A stretch of DNA of 64,000 nt. Source: Drosophila persimilis. Lineage: Eukaryota > Arthropoda > Insecta > Diptera > Drosophilidae. Both the position numbers and the translations under genes were made by a program. Under the pieces are notes generated by a model that was not told where the DNA came from, did not search any database, and worked only from the letters and a program-made list of their open reading frames with translations. The stretch is taken from the NCBI RefSeq assembly GCF_003286085.1, contig NW_020825313.1:2170001-2234000 (forward strand), written 5' to 3'. Positions 1 through 9,288 of this stretch are shown here, piece by piece (position 1 is the first letter of the stretch; each line of letters starts with the position of its first letter).

Positions 1-1365
1 GCATCTCGCTTGATCAATTTCGCGCAAGAAATTTTATCGGCAACAAATATCACCACCGCCTCTGGCCCCGTCGCGATAGAAAATTTACCAATGTGGAGGT
101 ATGTTAAGAGTTTAACTGCATCTGCATGCATATCAATGCACGTCAGATGAAATTCTCGGCGGCACAACGAACAGCGGACAGCACCAAAGCAACGATGTTG
201 AGCGGCTGTCCATCCGAATTGTACTCCGACCAGTGATAGAGCGACATAACGAGAACACGACCGAACGACCGATCGCCATTAAGCAAAACTTATCAGGTTG
301 CGTGCTGTGCAATGATAGCTCCCACGAAATCCATTACTTTATCCCCCACAAATCACCTTAAAGAAACCAAGAGGCTTTCCCTTGGTGTAAACTGTCTTAA
401 AACAGGGCATCTATTGAGTCAGTGCAACTCAAGCCATACCCTCCTGCTTTTCAGTAACCCTGAAGCTAATTCAGCCCAAGGGCAATGAGTGCCACTCCAT
501 CCTCCGTCTCTATCTACGCCGGCTCAGCATTCCACTGACCATATGTCAGTATATCCGCCTACGACTTCTCATTATACCACTGTACCAGAGGGTTCAGCGT
601 CTACTTCCACTACTCTAGTTGCTCAAAATCTCTGCAATGATGATGTGCTACTGTCCGCGGCTACCCTCCTGGTCAAAATTTGATCTGCAGCCTTCGTTTG
701 TGGCCGAGCGCTGCTAGATTCCGGCTTTCAGTTGCATTAGTCAATTTCCGTTATGTCAATCAGCTTCAGCTTCCGAAGGTAGATTTGTTCACTTTGTTTG
801 ATTCGTTCGGGAAAAGGTGATCGCAGCTTCAACGACGATGGATTGTCGATCCACATAAGCCTACAGTTTCGCTGCTCTAACTACTCCCAACAATTTTGTT
901 AGCTGTTTATTGCCTTTTCCAGAAGCTCCTGTGTGTTGGGAAAGTCAGGCTGCTGTCATGAATACCGTTAATTCTGAAGGCTCGCTTGTGATGGGTTATA
1001 TATGGATTTTGTGATCGGTTGACGGACTCTTTGTTGCTGGTTTTACGCGCTCCTGCCATTTCGTATAGGCAAACGCCTGAACTTCACCGAAAGGTTCTCC
1101 TGGTCAAAGTTCCCCGAACTTGTTTCCTATGATTCCCTGGCTATAATCTTTAAAATGAAATCCATTGCCGTGACCTCTAAATAGATGATACGATATCTGG
1201 CTCTCACTCTCAGGAAAAGTCCAATAGGCTTTTCCAACAACCAACTAGACGTTCACCTTAAGGTAAATTCCAAATGAGGCACCTGAGCACGAAAACTGTA
1301 CATAATGGAGCTCCTGCAGCTGGGAATAAGCCCATTCGAATATTGGCTTATTGGCGGGAGAATTT
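1..1365 (+). mobile_element. Degenerate BEL/Pao retrotransposon fragment
   Basis: The plus strand encodes, with many stops and frameshifts, pieces that line up with the better preserved BEL-1 element at 5270-11738. There is a gag zinc-knuckle block (about 290-480, CVLCNDSSHE-like, then a second knuckle NCLKTGHLLSQC), a protease block with LLDSG (about 700-780), a piece matching the region after protease (LLCVGKVRLL, about 910-950), then a jump to the RNase H/integrase linker (KVLLVK, about 1090-1115) and the integrase HHCC region (about 1270-1360). The whole reverse transcriptase is missing, so there is a large internal deletion. No LTR is visible. Bases 1-280 show no clear coding match but probably belong to the same fragment. 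It is non-functional; family assignment rests on similarity inside this window. Confidence 0.75.
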
Positions 1366-1384
1366 GCAATTTTCTGATCAAATT

Positions 1385-2215
1385 TTGTATAGTTGTAAAT
1401 TTGGCATGTAATTTGAAAATCCAGACTTGGAAATCCAGAACAGCTAATGTTGATCGAAACTAATAATTTATCTAAAAACGAAGTTGTCGAGTTATCAACT
1501 TAAACTTCTCTCGAAAAATATATATTTTAAAGATATAAATGCATCCAGCGTGGATGGTGTCGAGCCAATTCGTCCAGGTAGTCGGAAACGATGACTTTTC
1601 GGAGCCGATCGCATATAAATTTGAGTTAATTTTAACAATTCAACGCGCATGAGTTTTCTCAATAAAACTTGACAGATGTTAATTATTGCATTTCTTATGT
1701 CATTTAAATGGGTTCTAACGTACTGACACCCCAAACCTTGATTTGGTCAATAGTCTTCCAGGAATCTTAAAATCTGGCAAAGAGTGCAACGTTTGTACCT
1801 GATATAGCTTCGGCACATTGCTCAAATGCTACCCGCAAATATATTTCACTGACGTGATGTCTGCATGGGAGGTATAAGAGTGTTTTGTCTAATGGTTTCT
1901 TTAGGCGGAATGAAGAGCCGATAATTCGTCCAGAATTGGATGCAGTTGTAGGCTTCTTTTTATTTGGGCAACAATTCCCCATTTCATTCGCATTCCGCAT
2001 TTTGGGTAGACGAGGGTGGCAATTGGATATTTTAATACTCTGTACATGTAATTGCGCATTAGTCGGAAAAGTTGAATGTTGATTATTTATTGTTGGCTCA
2101 AGTATTGATAAATCGAGCTGAAATATATTTTAATATTCTAAATAAGAACAATATGCAATATAGTAGATGCCATAGGAACCATTGGCCAAATATCGTATTT
2201 TAACGAATGGAAATA
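1385..2215 (-). mobile_element. DNA-transposon protein remnant, inverted copy of 47440-48325
   Basis: The reverse complement matches 47440-48325 over its length with substitutions and small indels. On the minus strand broken frames at 1767-2000 and 1495-1734 read LPCRHHVSEIYLRVAFEQCA, NVALFARF, YVRTHLNDI, ELLKLTQI and FISLKYIFF. These are in the same order as the pieces in the second copy, which helps bridge frameshifts between the two. The architecture (LPCRHH, then a region around a LKI-F/R motif, then AIEAP in the other copy) resembles a recurrent transposon-derived protein family in insects that I cannot name with confidence. No terminal repeats were identified for this copy. It is a pseudogene. 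Confidence 0.6.
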
Positions 2216-2390
2216 TAGTATACTGACTATTCTTTTCATGTCAGATTATATTGAAAATAGCCAGTTTTAGCTAGAAGTTGTTTGGAACAAAAAGTAAATC
2301 TTTTAGAAAATAAAGTCTCCCTGTCCAACTAGAAACCAAATCTCTGTCTCCGTTCTCCATTCGAAATAAGAACTCTCGAACCGTAACAAC
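2216..2390 (+). other. Probable LTR remnant upstream of a primer-binding site
   Basis: AT-rich sequence without coding potential. It lies directly before a PBS-like motif and ends CCGTAACA followed by two bases, as expected for the 3' end of an LTR. The matching second LTR was not found, so this is inference from position only. Confidence 0.35.
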
Positions 2391-2404
2391 TGGTGTCAGA
2401 AGTG
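2391..2404 (+). promoter_or_regulatory. PBS-like motif of an LTR retrotransposon
   Basis: TGGTGTCAGAAGTG begins with TGG, the complement of tRNA CCA. It sits between the LTR-like tail and an in-frame gag. The primer tRNA is not assigned. Confidence 0.4.
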
Positions 2405-3015
2405 TTGATTTTGAGAAGGGTTAAATACGGAGAGGTAAAAGTTGAACAGTTGACGAAGGAATTAGCTGAGCTGGGCTTACCGACAAGCGTCTTGAAAGTC
2501 GAACTGCAGCTACGGCTAATGGAGAGAGCAGGCCTCATTGTCGAGGATTATGAGTACTTGGATGAGCAAGGGTCCAGGTCGACAGTGGACATGGAGGTGA
2601 TATGGAGGTGAACACATACGGAAAGTTCATCGCTTGGAATTGAAGGGCAGGGTACATCGTTACGCGGAATCGCTTCAAGAGTTCGCGATAGCTTACAATG
2701 ATGCCCCAACCAACTTTCTACAGAGATGCAAAATCAAGGGTTTTATAGACGGTATCAAGGATTTAGAAACACGGCGTGCAATGGTTTGGATGCCGAGAAG
2801 AACCTATGAGGAAGCGGTCAGTCAGGCATTGACCTGTGAAACATCACTATTGATATGTCGTCCAGCACCAAAAGTGCATAATGTACAAGCTGAAATGAAT
2901 AATGGTAATCGACCGACAGTAACCCAATGACAAAGAATATTCGAGGGAAGAAGCTTCATTTGCCATCAAACGGGCCAAATGGCGAGACGATGTCGCTATA
3001 GCCAAAAAAAACCGG
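2393..3015 (+). pseudogene. Ty3/gypsy-type gag fragment
   Basis: Two frames (2393-2611 and 2634-2930) give a gag-like product. The first holds a SAP-like helix pair (LTKELAELGLPTSVLKVELQ). The second has the Gag core signature (LQEFAIAYNDAP, KIKGFIDGIKDLETRR, EEAVSQALTCE). A decayed zinc knuckle follows in another frame (ICHQTGQMARRCR, about 2955-2998), in which the first cysteine context is altered. The frame runs upstream into the PBS, so the original start is unknown. The gag ends abruptly near 3015, where unrelated coiled-coil sequence begins. It may belong to the same family as the gypsy pol at 23.7-26.3 kb, but nothing here proves that. Confidence 0.55.
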
Positions 3016-3019
3016 TATC

Positions 3020-3935
3020 CTGGCCCAAGAGCGGAAATCATCACAGGAACAAAGGCTTATCAAAAAGTTCAGCTACAGCAGCGCCTCGATGAGGAGGCGA
3101 TGAAGAAGCACAAACAACAGATGCAACAGCTGTTTGAGGTTAGGCAATTGGCGAATCAGGAGAAGCATAATCAAGAACAAAGTCTGTCCGAACTTTAGGG
3201 TTGCCAAAGGGAACTAAGCAGCATACAGTTTGCAAGCAGGAGGAGAAGATCACTGAGCTGTATGTACAGACAAGGAAAACTGCAGCAGCCCTCGTCTCCA
3301 GAAAGGTGGAGCAACAAAAAATGCGGCACTAGAGAAGATCAACAAGGATTATGAAGAATCTCGAGCAGAGTCCTCCCAGTTAGAGGAACGTATCCAGCAA
3401 ATTTCACAACAGCTCAAATCCGAGCGGCAGGCAGACCGATCCTCGTCGAGCAACCTTCACATAAAGATGACCATATTTAGCGAACAAACGATCAGCAGTC
3501 AGAAAGAGCTGACCAGCAAAGCCTATACCTGGGTCCAGGAGATGCTGTAGATGCAGCCCGAGGTGCTGGATCAGCACCAGCAGCTGCACTTTAGTCAAGA
3601 AAAAAAATCTGAAGAAGGAACTGTTCAAGATTCAGGCGGACCAACAGCAGTTGAGCAGCGGCACCCAGGAGACCATCAAGGACCTGAAGGAACGCCTAAA
3701 AATCGCCAACACGGATGTCCAGCCCAAAAAAAAAAAAAAAAAAAGGACCTAGAAGATGCACAAAAGATCAACGACCCCAATGCCACTAACGCCACTATAT
3801 CCGAAACTAATACAGAGCTTTACAGGGGCAGGAGGTGCTTCAGGCACAAAAGGGTGCACCGATTCACATCTTCGAGCTGTTCGAGATGAGACGGACACTG
3901 AAGGGTGACTTTGAATCAAAAAAAAAAATCTACGT
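3020..3935 (+). pseudogene. Broken coiled-coil protein gene, possible host-derived pseudogene
   Basis: Bridging several frameshifts, the plus strand reads as a long charged Q/E/K-rich coiled coil: AQERKSSQEQRLIKK, QQRLDEEAMKKHKQQMQQLF, then ALEKINKDYEESRAESSQLE, ERIQQISQQLKSE, EMLQMQPEVLDQHQQLHFSQ, ETIKDLKERLKIANTDVQ and ATISETNTEL. This does not look like any retroelement domain in the window. Two A-runs (about 3725-3743 and 3919-3929) lie inside or at the end. I do not recognise the parent gene. It could be a retrocopy or a segment carried by a transposon. It is clearly non-functional, with multiple frameshifts and stops. Confidence 0.45.
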
Positions 3936-3939
3936 GCTT

Positions 3940-4768
3940 TTTTATACCCGATACTCAAAATGAGTATTGGGGTATATTTGATTTGTAGTGAAAATGGATG
4001 TGTGTAACGCCCAGACGGAATCGTTTCCGACCCCATAAAGTATATATATTCTTGATTAGCATCAATAGCCGAGTCGATTGAGCCCTGTCTGTCCGTCCGT
4101 CCGTCCGTCCTTATTAGCGCCTAGTGCTCAAAGACTATAGGAGCTAGAGCAACGATGTTTTGGATCCAGACTTCTGTGATATGTCACTGCTACAAAAATA
4201 TTTCAAAACTTCGCCCCGCCCATTCCGCCCCCACAAAAGACAAAAATCTGTGGCATCCACAATTTTAAATATACGAGAAAACCAAAAACGCAGAATCATA
4301 GAGAATGACCATATCTTTTAGACTACAGAATCTGAATTGGATCGTATTATTATTATAGCCAGCATCAAGAAAACAATTTCATTTTTTCTCGCCCTGTCTC
4401 TTTCTAACACACACGTTGCATAGCCGGTTTTGCTTAGAGTATAACATTAGCGCCTAGATCTCAGAGACTATTAAAGCTAGAGCAACCAAATTTGGTATCC
4501 ACACTCCTAAGATATCGGACCGAGACGAGTTTGTTTCAAAAATTTAGTCCCACCCCCGTCCCCGCAAAGGACGAAAATCTGGGGATATTCACAAATCTCG
4601 GAGACTGTTAACGCTAGAGTAACCAAATTCGCACGCACTCTTTGTCGTGTCGTTCTATATTAGCGGCGTCTGCCGGATGAGAGCCATACTGACAAAGTAT
4701 CGGGTATAAATGTAGAGTTGCGGTGTACGCAGCAACTCACAACGTTCCCCCTCGTTTTTTTTATTGTG
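3940..4768 (-). mobile_element. TIR-bounded non-autonomous element, inverted copy of 48917-49990
   Basis: The segment starts with TTTATACCCGATACT (about 3942) and has its inverted counterpart AGTATCGGGTATAAA near 4697-4711. Homology to the copy at 48.9-50.0 kb continues to about 4768 (GTTGCTGCG...ACGTTCCCCCTCG in the copy's reverse complement). It is internally repetitive, with recurring blocks on GCGCCTAG-TCTCA/CTCA-AGACTAT and CCC(C/G)CAAAG-ACGAAAATCTG, and carries a short (GTCC)n run near 4090-4110. There is no coding capacity. It looks like a MITE or internally deleted DNA element; the family is not assigned. Confidence 0.55.
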
Positions 4769-4769
4769 T

Positions 4770-5269
4770 AAGTAATTTTTATTGTTTTTAATTTATCTGT
4801 AAAAATGCCGCGAAAAAAGAAGATCAAAGCTTTACCGACAAAGCCGTAATTCAAGAAGGATACGAAATATAGCGAATGAAAAGTCAGCGTTGGTATGGCT
4901 CGGCTTCGTTCTTCTCAAATATAAGAGCAAAGCGGGGCAGCCCGTGAAACGGCTCGATTCGCAATGCCAAATCGATGAGCGAACAACAGAAATCAACAAG
5001 TAGATAATTTTCGACGCTAAAGAAGAGATTTATCGAGAGCTGATTTGAATCGAGCAGCGTTTCGATACAATTGCAGCACTGATTACTGCTTGACTCCTAG
5101 AGTTTGCATTGAGCCAATGGACGTTGCTTGCGAATATTGGTTCGCATTTAAGTTTTCCGAAGAAACGGCCGGAATGTGCTGCCTTAGTGGTCACGTTAAA
5201 TTGTTATAATTGACTCCGCACTACAAATGACTTGCACTCATTGCTCATTGCGAAACGCCCGAATCACGT
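4770..5269 (+). pseudogene. Helitron Rep/helicase protein, N-terminal part (left of BEL-1)
   Basis: From an ATG at 4805 (MPRKKKIKALPTKP) broken frames lead into the Helitron N-terminal domain: CIEPMDVACEYWFAFKFSEE, TAGMCCLSGHVKL, LTP, then ETPESR at 5249-5269. The cysteine-rich block followed by (G)ETPESR is characteristic of Helitron_like_N. The coding sequence is cut exactly after the codons for ESR by the BEL-1 insertion and resumes at 11744 with FIANIQKYN. Several stops and frameshifts make it a pseudogene. The 5' TC terminus of the Helitron was not identified. Confidence 0.75.
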
Positions 5270-5743
5270 TGTTAAGCTTTTAAGCGTTTTTAATAACTGT
5301 TGCAATTTTGCAGCTAATGAAAGTCGAGAGGTTGTATATAATTCACAATTTATTTGCATAAGTAAACCAACTTATCGCGTATGTACATATGGGGTAGATT
5401 GGGCGATGGATTGATGCGAGGATGTTAATCTAATAGCTGCGACGATTAGCTCAAGACTGATAATGCAAGGGCTGATGGGCCAAATTGCCGGGCCCTATGC
5501 AGCAAGCTTAGACGCGAGCGAGAGAGTAGGATAGCCCGAGAGCTTTAGAGCTGCTCGGGGCCGCTGTTAAGCCGAGTACGAGAGATTGCGATATAAAGAG
5601 ACGAAAGAATTCCGCTGCATGTGCATATGCGGTAGCAAATGATCTTTACAGTGGGGGCATTGGAAATGACAACAACAAAATGCATTTCCTTTGGGCCGCA
5701 CCACTGGCAATAATTTACAATATTTAAGCTGCTTGACCCAACA
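5270..5743 (-). repeat. BEL-1 3' LTR
   Basis: 474 bp from TGTTAAGCTTTTAAGCG to TTGACCCAACA. It is the same length as the 5' LTR at 11265-11738. On the element strand the polypurine tract lies directly upstream, at 5744-5756. Confidence 0.9.
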
Positions 5744-5912
5744 TACTCCCCCCGTTGGAAGCCTGACTTTCACCAGCATCTTTTAGGGGCAGCAGGCACA
5801 GCTTGTTGACGGCGCGCTTGGTGATTCCAGATGACGTCTTCAGCACAGCAACTCGGGAAACGCCATCTCGTCCAGGCAAAAGCTCGACCACTCTCGCCAG
5901 TGGCCACTTCAT
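5744..5912 (-). pseudogene. BEL-1 pol C-terminal domain (post-integrase)
   Basis: Minus-strand frame beginning MKWPLARVVELLPGRDGVSR, then VAVLKTSSGITKRAVNKLCL and LPLKDAGES. This is the conserved SH3-like C-terminal piece of BEL/Pao integrases (WPLARV-E--PG-DG--R-V-VKT-G---R-V-KL-LLP). The stop-containing gap between 5912 and 5946 separates it from the integrase frame. It ends at the polypurine tract of the element. Confidence 0.75.
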
Positions 5913-5945
5913 CGGAGGAAGATTCTCATCCTTGCGACTGTTAAA

Positions 5946-6870
5946 CTAGGCTTCGCAGTGCTCCTCCTTCCACCGGGACCAAAAGAGCTGCGGCAGATAC
6001 GAAACGCGCTGCCAGCCGTCCAGGCGATCGAAGTTTAGCTGCGTGACGTCAGGCTCAGCGAACGAAGCAGGAGGGCGACCATTCAAGAAATGCGCTGGAG
6101 TTAGAACATCTAGATCGGCAGGGCTCTCTGAAATCGAAACTAAAGGTCTTGAATTAATCACTGCCGTGATGTGGCACAACAGCGTCCGCAGCTCGTCAAA
6201 TCCAAGAACCGAGTTGCCTATCGCACGGTAGAAGTGGTACTTGGCCGTCTTCACTGCAGCCTCCCATAGACCACCAAAACGAGGGGAGCGCGGAGGAAAG
6301 AAATGCCAGTCAATAGTTTCGACCAAGCAAAAACCCAGCAGCGCCTTCTGATGGTCATCGCTGAGGACCAGGCGCTTTAATTCCATCAGCTCATTCTTAG
6401 CGCCGACAAAATTGGTTGCGTTGTCTGACCAAATTTGCCGCGGCTTTCGTCTGGTACATATGAAGCGCTTTAGTCCATGTAGAAAAGCAACTGTGGATAA
6501 GTCTAAGCTCCAGATGAACAGCCTTGGTAGCGAAACAAATGAAGACGCAGACGTAGCACTTGATTGGAGCCTTGTTGCGTGCCTCCGGTTTGTAGAAAAA
6601 CGGCCCACAGAAGTCCACGCCTGTGATCTCAAGGGCATGAGAACCATCGAGCCGCTCCTTTGGAAGATCCGCCATAATATGCTCCAATACCCTGGGCTTC
6701 AGTCGAAAGCATCTTAAGCACTTGTTTACTACCTTGTTTACCGTCTTCCTCCCCCCAATAGGCCAATATTGGGATCGAATTAGTCCAAGCAAAGCTCGAG
6801 GACCAGCGTGCAGATTCCGCTCATGAAAATGGGAGATTATTGCAAGAGTCAGTGGATGGCTGCTGGGCAA
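5946..6870 (-). pseudogene. BEL-1 integrase
   Basis: Two overlapping frames (6397-6870 and 5946-6647) together hold a full integrase. The zinc-binding H-H-C-C segment comes first (FHERNLHAGPRALLGL, then NKCLRCFRLKP), then GVDFCGPF with the first catalytic Asp, SDNATNFVGA with the second, and GGLWEAAVKTAK with the catalytic Glu. NSRPLVSISESPADLDVLTP and a WQRVSYLPQLFWSRWKEEH tail follow. This order is typical of BEL/Pao. A frameshift near 6.4-6.6 kb splits the core, so the protein is not made intact. The catalytic triad itself is conserved. Confidence 0.85.
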
Positions 6871-7562
6871 GAAGATGGGCCATCAAAATCCAACGAAGAG
6901 TTTTTCAGTCGACCATCTACCCTGAGAAGTCCAAACTGATCCATGAATGGCGATAACGATGCGATTGAGCTCGATGAGGAGACTGCTCCCCTTGCCCGCA
7001 GTGACTTCATGTCCTCCCATAGCTGAGTACGCTGGACTAGTCGTAGCAATACCTGGGTTCCATGTTCAATGTCTGAGACAGTGAGTCCGGGGCGCCGAAT
7101 TCGGTTGCAAAACTTGTGAATGTATCTGAAAACGCGTTGCAAAGAAGCAAATGAATTCGCATACTTGGAATCAGCAATAATGTCCATGTAGGGCGATTTG
7201 ACCAGAAGAGCCTTCCGACGAAGTTCAAGGGCTGGCTTATCAGGTAGCACAGTGGGTGGCCAGTCATCTGAGGAGCCGCAAAGAAATGGAGGACCATGAG
7301 CCCAAAGAGGTGACTCATTCAGCTCAGTCGGATGAGCCCCTCGAGACAGAATGTCGGCTGGGTTTAAAGCTGTGGGAACATAGCGCCATTCCAATTTTTC
7401 GGTCATTTCCTGAATCGTTGACACTCTATTTGCAACAAAAATATTAAATCTTGACGGCTCGTCCCGAATCCAAGAGAGCGCAACGGCAGAATCACACCAA
7501 CAGTAACACCTTCCCTTGAATACATTCATTCCAGCTATCTCAGATATGAGCCTAGCCAGCAA
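6849..7562 (-). pseudogene. BEL-1 RNase H C-terminal part and linker to integrase
   Basis: Open frame of 237 codons. It begins in the RNase H region (CWCDSAVALSWIRDEPSRFN with the catalytic Asp; VANRVSTIQE; WRYVPTALNPADILSRGAHP) and continues through the BEL/Pao linker (DKPALELRRKALLVK) to the start of the integrase zinc domain (SLDFDGPSSCPAAIHPL). The frame is displaced from RT at 7562-7578, so a small indel or stop separates them. Confidence 0.85.
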
Positions 7563-7577
7563 CTCCGCTCCACAAAG

Positions 7578-8787
7578 CTACAACTTTGGTACTGTAAGTG
7601 TCTTCAAAGGAGCCACACGAGATTTGGCACAAAGTAAGTGACTGCTGGAATGCTGACCCTTGGACACCACATAAATGCATGCACCATAAGCCTCGATGCT
7701 GGCATCGCAAAATCCGTGAATTTCCAGCGTAGAGTCTGGAAGGAGCACAAGCCGAGGAAATTCAAGTCGACGAATCTGACCAAACCCGGTGCATATTTCC
7801 TGCCACTCGGTGTTCAGTGCGACTGGAAGGCTTTCATCCCAGGACAACTTCTCTTGGCACAAACGCTGGAGAAAGATTTTGGATTTAGTAATTACGGGAC
7901 CAGCTAGTCCGAGAGGATCGTAGAATCGCGCTATGGATGACAAAACAGAGCGCCTGCAGGAATTCAAAGAAGATTGAAGGGCCGAGAACGAAAATAATAG
8001 TAGATCAGAAACCGGATCCCACGCAAGTCCTAAAGTTTTAGTCACATGGCTGCCATCGTCGAACTTTAAAAATATTTCCTTGTCCTCTTCCGGAACTCCA
8101 TCCAGCACAGCAGGGATGTTCAAACACCATTTCCTCGATCTGAACTGACCTCTAGACAAAATTCCAGTAGTTTGCTTTAGAATTCGGATAGCCTCTTCCT
8201 GAGAGCTGGCTCCAGATATCAAGTCATCCACGTAGAAGTCACGGCGAAGGATTTCAGCTCCAACTGGAAACGTCATCTGCTCGTCCATTGCCAACTGATG
8301 CATCGCTCGCACAGATAAATACGAGGCAGGCTTCGTCCCATAAGTAACGGTGTCCAATTGAAACACACGGAAGTCTTCTTCCCTGGAGTTTCTCCACAGA
8401 ATACACTGCAAGTTGCTATCCTCGGTCGAGACTCTTACACAACAATACATCTAACAGATCAAGAATATGAAATAGTTTGGGTTGGATTACGGGATCAGCC
8501 ATTAAAACGTCGTTCAGGGAATATCCAGATGAGGTTGAAGCGGATCCATCAAAAACGACGCGAAGCTTGGTCGTAGAACTATCTTCCTTCATGACGCAAT
8601 GGTGAGGCAAAAAATATCGGCAGTTGCTGATTGCTTGGGTAGGAACCTGAGACATATGGCCCAAATCAAGGTACTCCTTTATAAATGCTGCATACTGAGA
8701 TTTAATATCAAGGCGCCGATCAAACTTTCTCTCAAGGGTCGGGAATCTACGAACCGCTTGATTGTAAGATTCTCCAAGGAGATCCAA
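7578..8787 (-). pseudogene. BEL-1 reverse transcriptase and RNase H N-terminal part
   Basis: The frame at 8416-8787 carries the RT fingers (CRYFLPHHCVMKEDS, KLRVVFDGSASTSSGYSLND). The frame at 7578-8450 has the palm with RRDFYVDDLISGA (YVDD catalytic motif), the thumb with RKWCLNIPAVL and RSVLSSIARFYDPLGLAGPV, and the start of RNase H (EIHGFCDASIEAYGACIYVV). The two frames overlap and are shifted by an indel around 8.42-8.45 kb. Pao-type RT order is intact otherwise. Confidence 0.85.
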
Positions 8788-8811
8788 ATTATATTTTGCT
8801 GGCAGCCGAAC

Positions 8812-9288
8812 TCAATAATCGCCTTTATGTAGTCGACGGAAATGCTGCACAAAGTGTGCTTCACAATCTAGCTCTTCTTTGGTAGACTTTACTATTGGTT
8901 CGATGCAAAGTTCTACCTCCCAAAACCTCCGAAGAAGCATCTCAAGCCGATCCTCTGGACTATTATCCTCAGCAGCTACGGCTCGAGCGTGAGAGACCAT
9001 AAACGAGGAACCTTTTAAGCGCGAACAACCTCCAGACACGACCCATCCCAAGCGCGTTTTCTGAATTGAAGGCAATCCTGGCAGTAGCTTGACCTGACCA
9101 ACACACAGGAGTTCGAAAAACAGACTTGCGCCAAATAGCAGATCGACGCGCTGTGGCTCATAAAACTCCGGATCAGCTAGTGGTATGTTCGATGGAATGT
9201 TCCAGTTTTGAATATCAATTTCAAAGACTGTCTGTCGATCGGTTATGCTAGAGGCTAAAATGGCAGTGATGAGAGTTGAGTAATCCAA
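8812..9288 (-). pseudogene. BEL-1 protease-to-RT region
   Basis: Frame encoding IPLADPEFYEPQRVDLLFGA, FFELLCVGQVKLLPGLPSIQ and KTRLGWVVSGGC. This is the second half of the retropepsin-like region of BEL/Pao elements, followed by LEMLLRRFWEVE and the short run into the RT fingers. It overlaps the end of the gag-protease frame by a shift of reading frame near 9255-9288. Confidence 0.8.

Noticed and set aside
3725-3743. A-run as the poly(A) tail of a retrocopy
   Set aside because: Coiled-coil coding similarity appears to continue after it, so it is more likely an expanded lysine-codon run.
5262-5269. AATCACGT beside the BEL-1 3' LTR as a displaced piece of the primer-binding site
   Set aside because: The bases are codons for ESR in the Helitron protein, so the resemblance to the tRNA-Trp site is coincidence.
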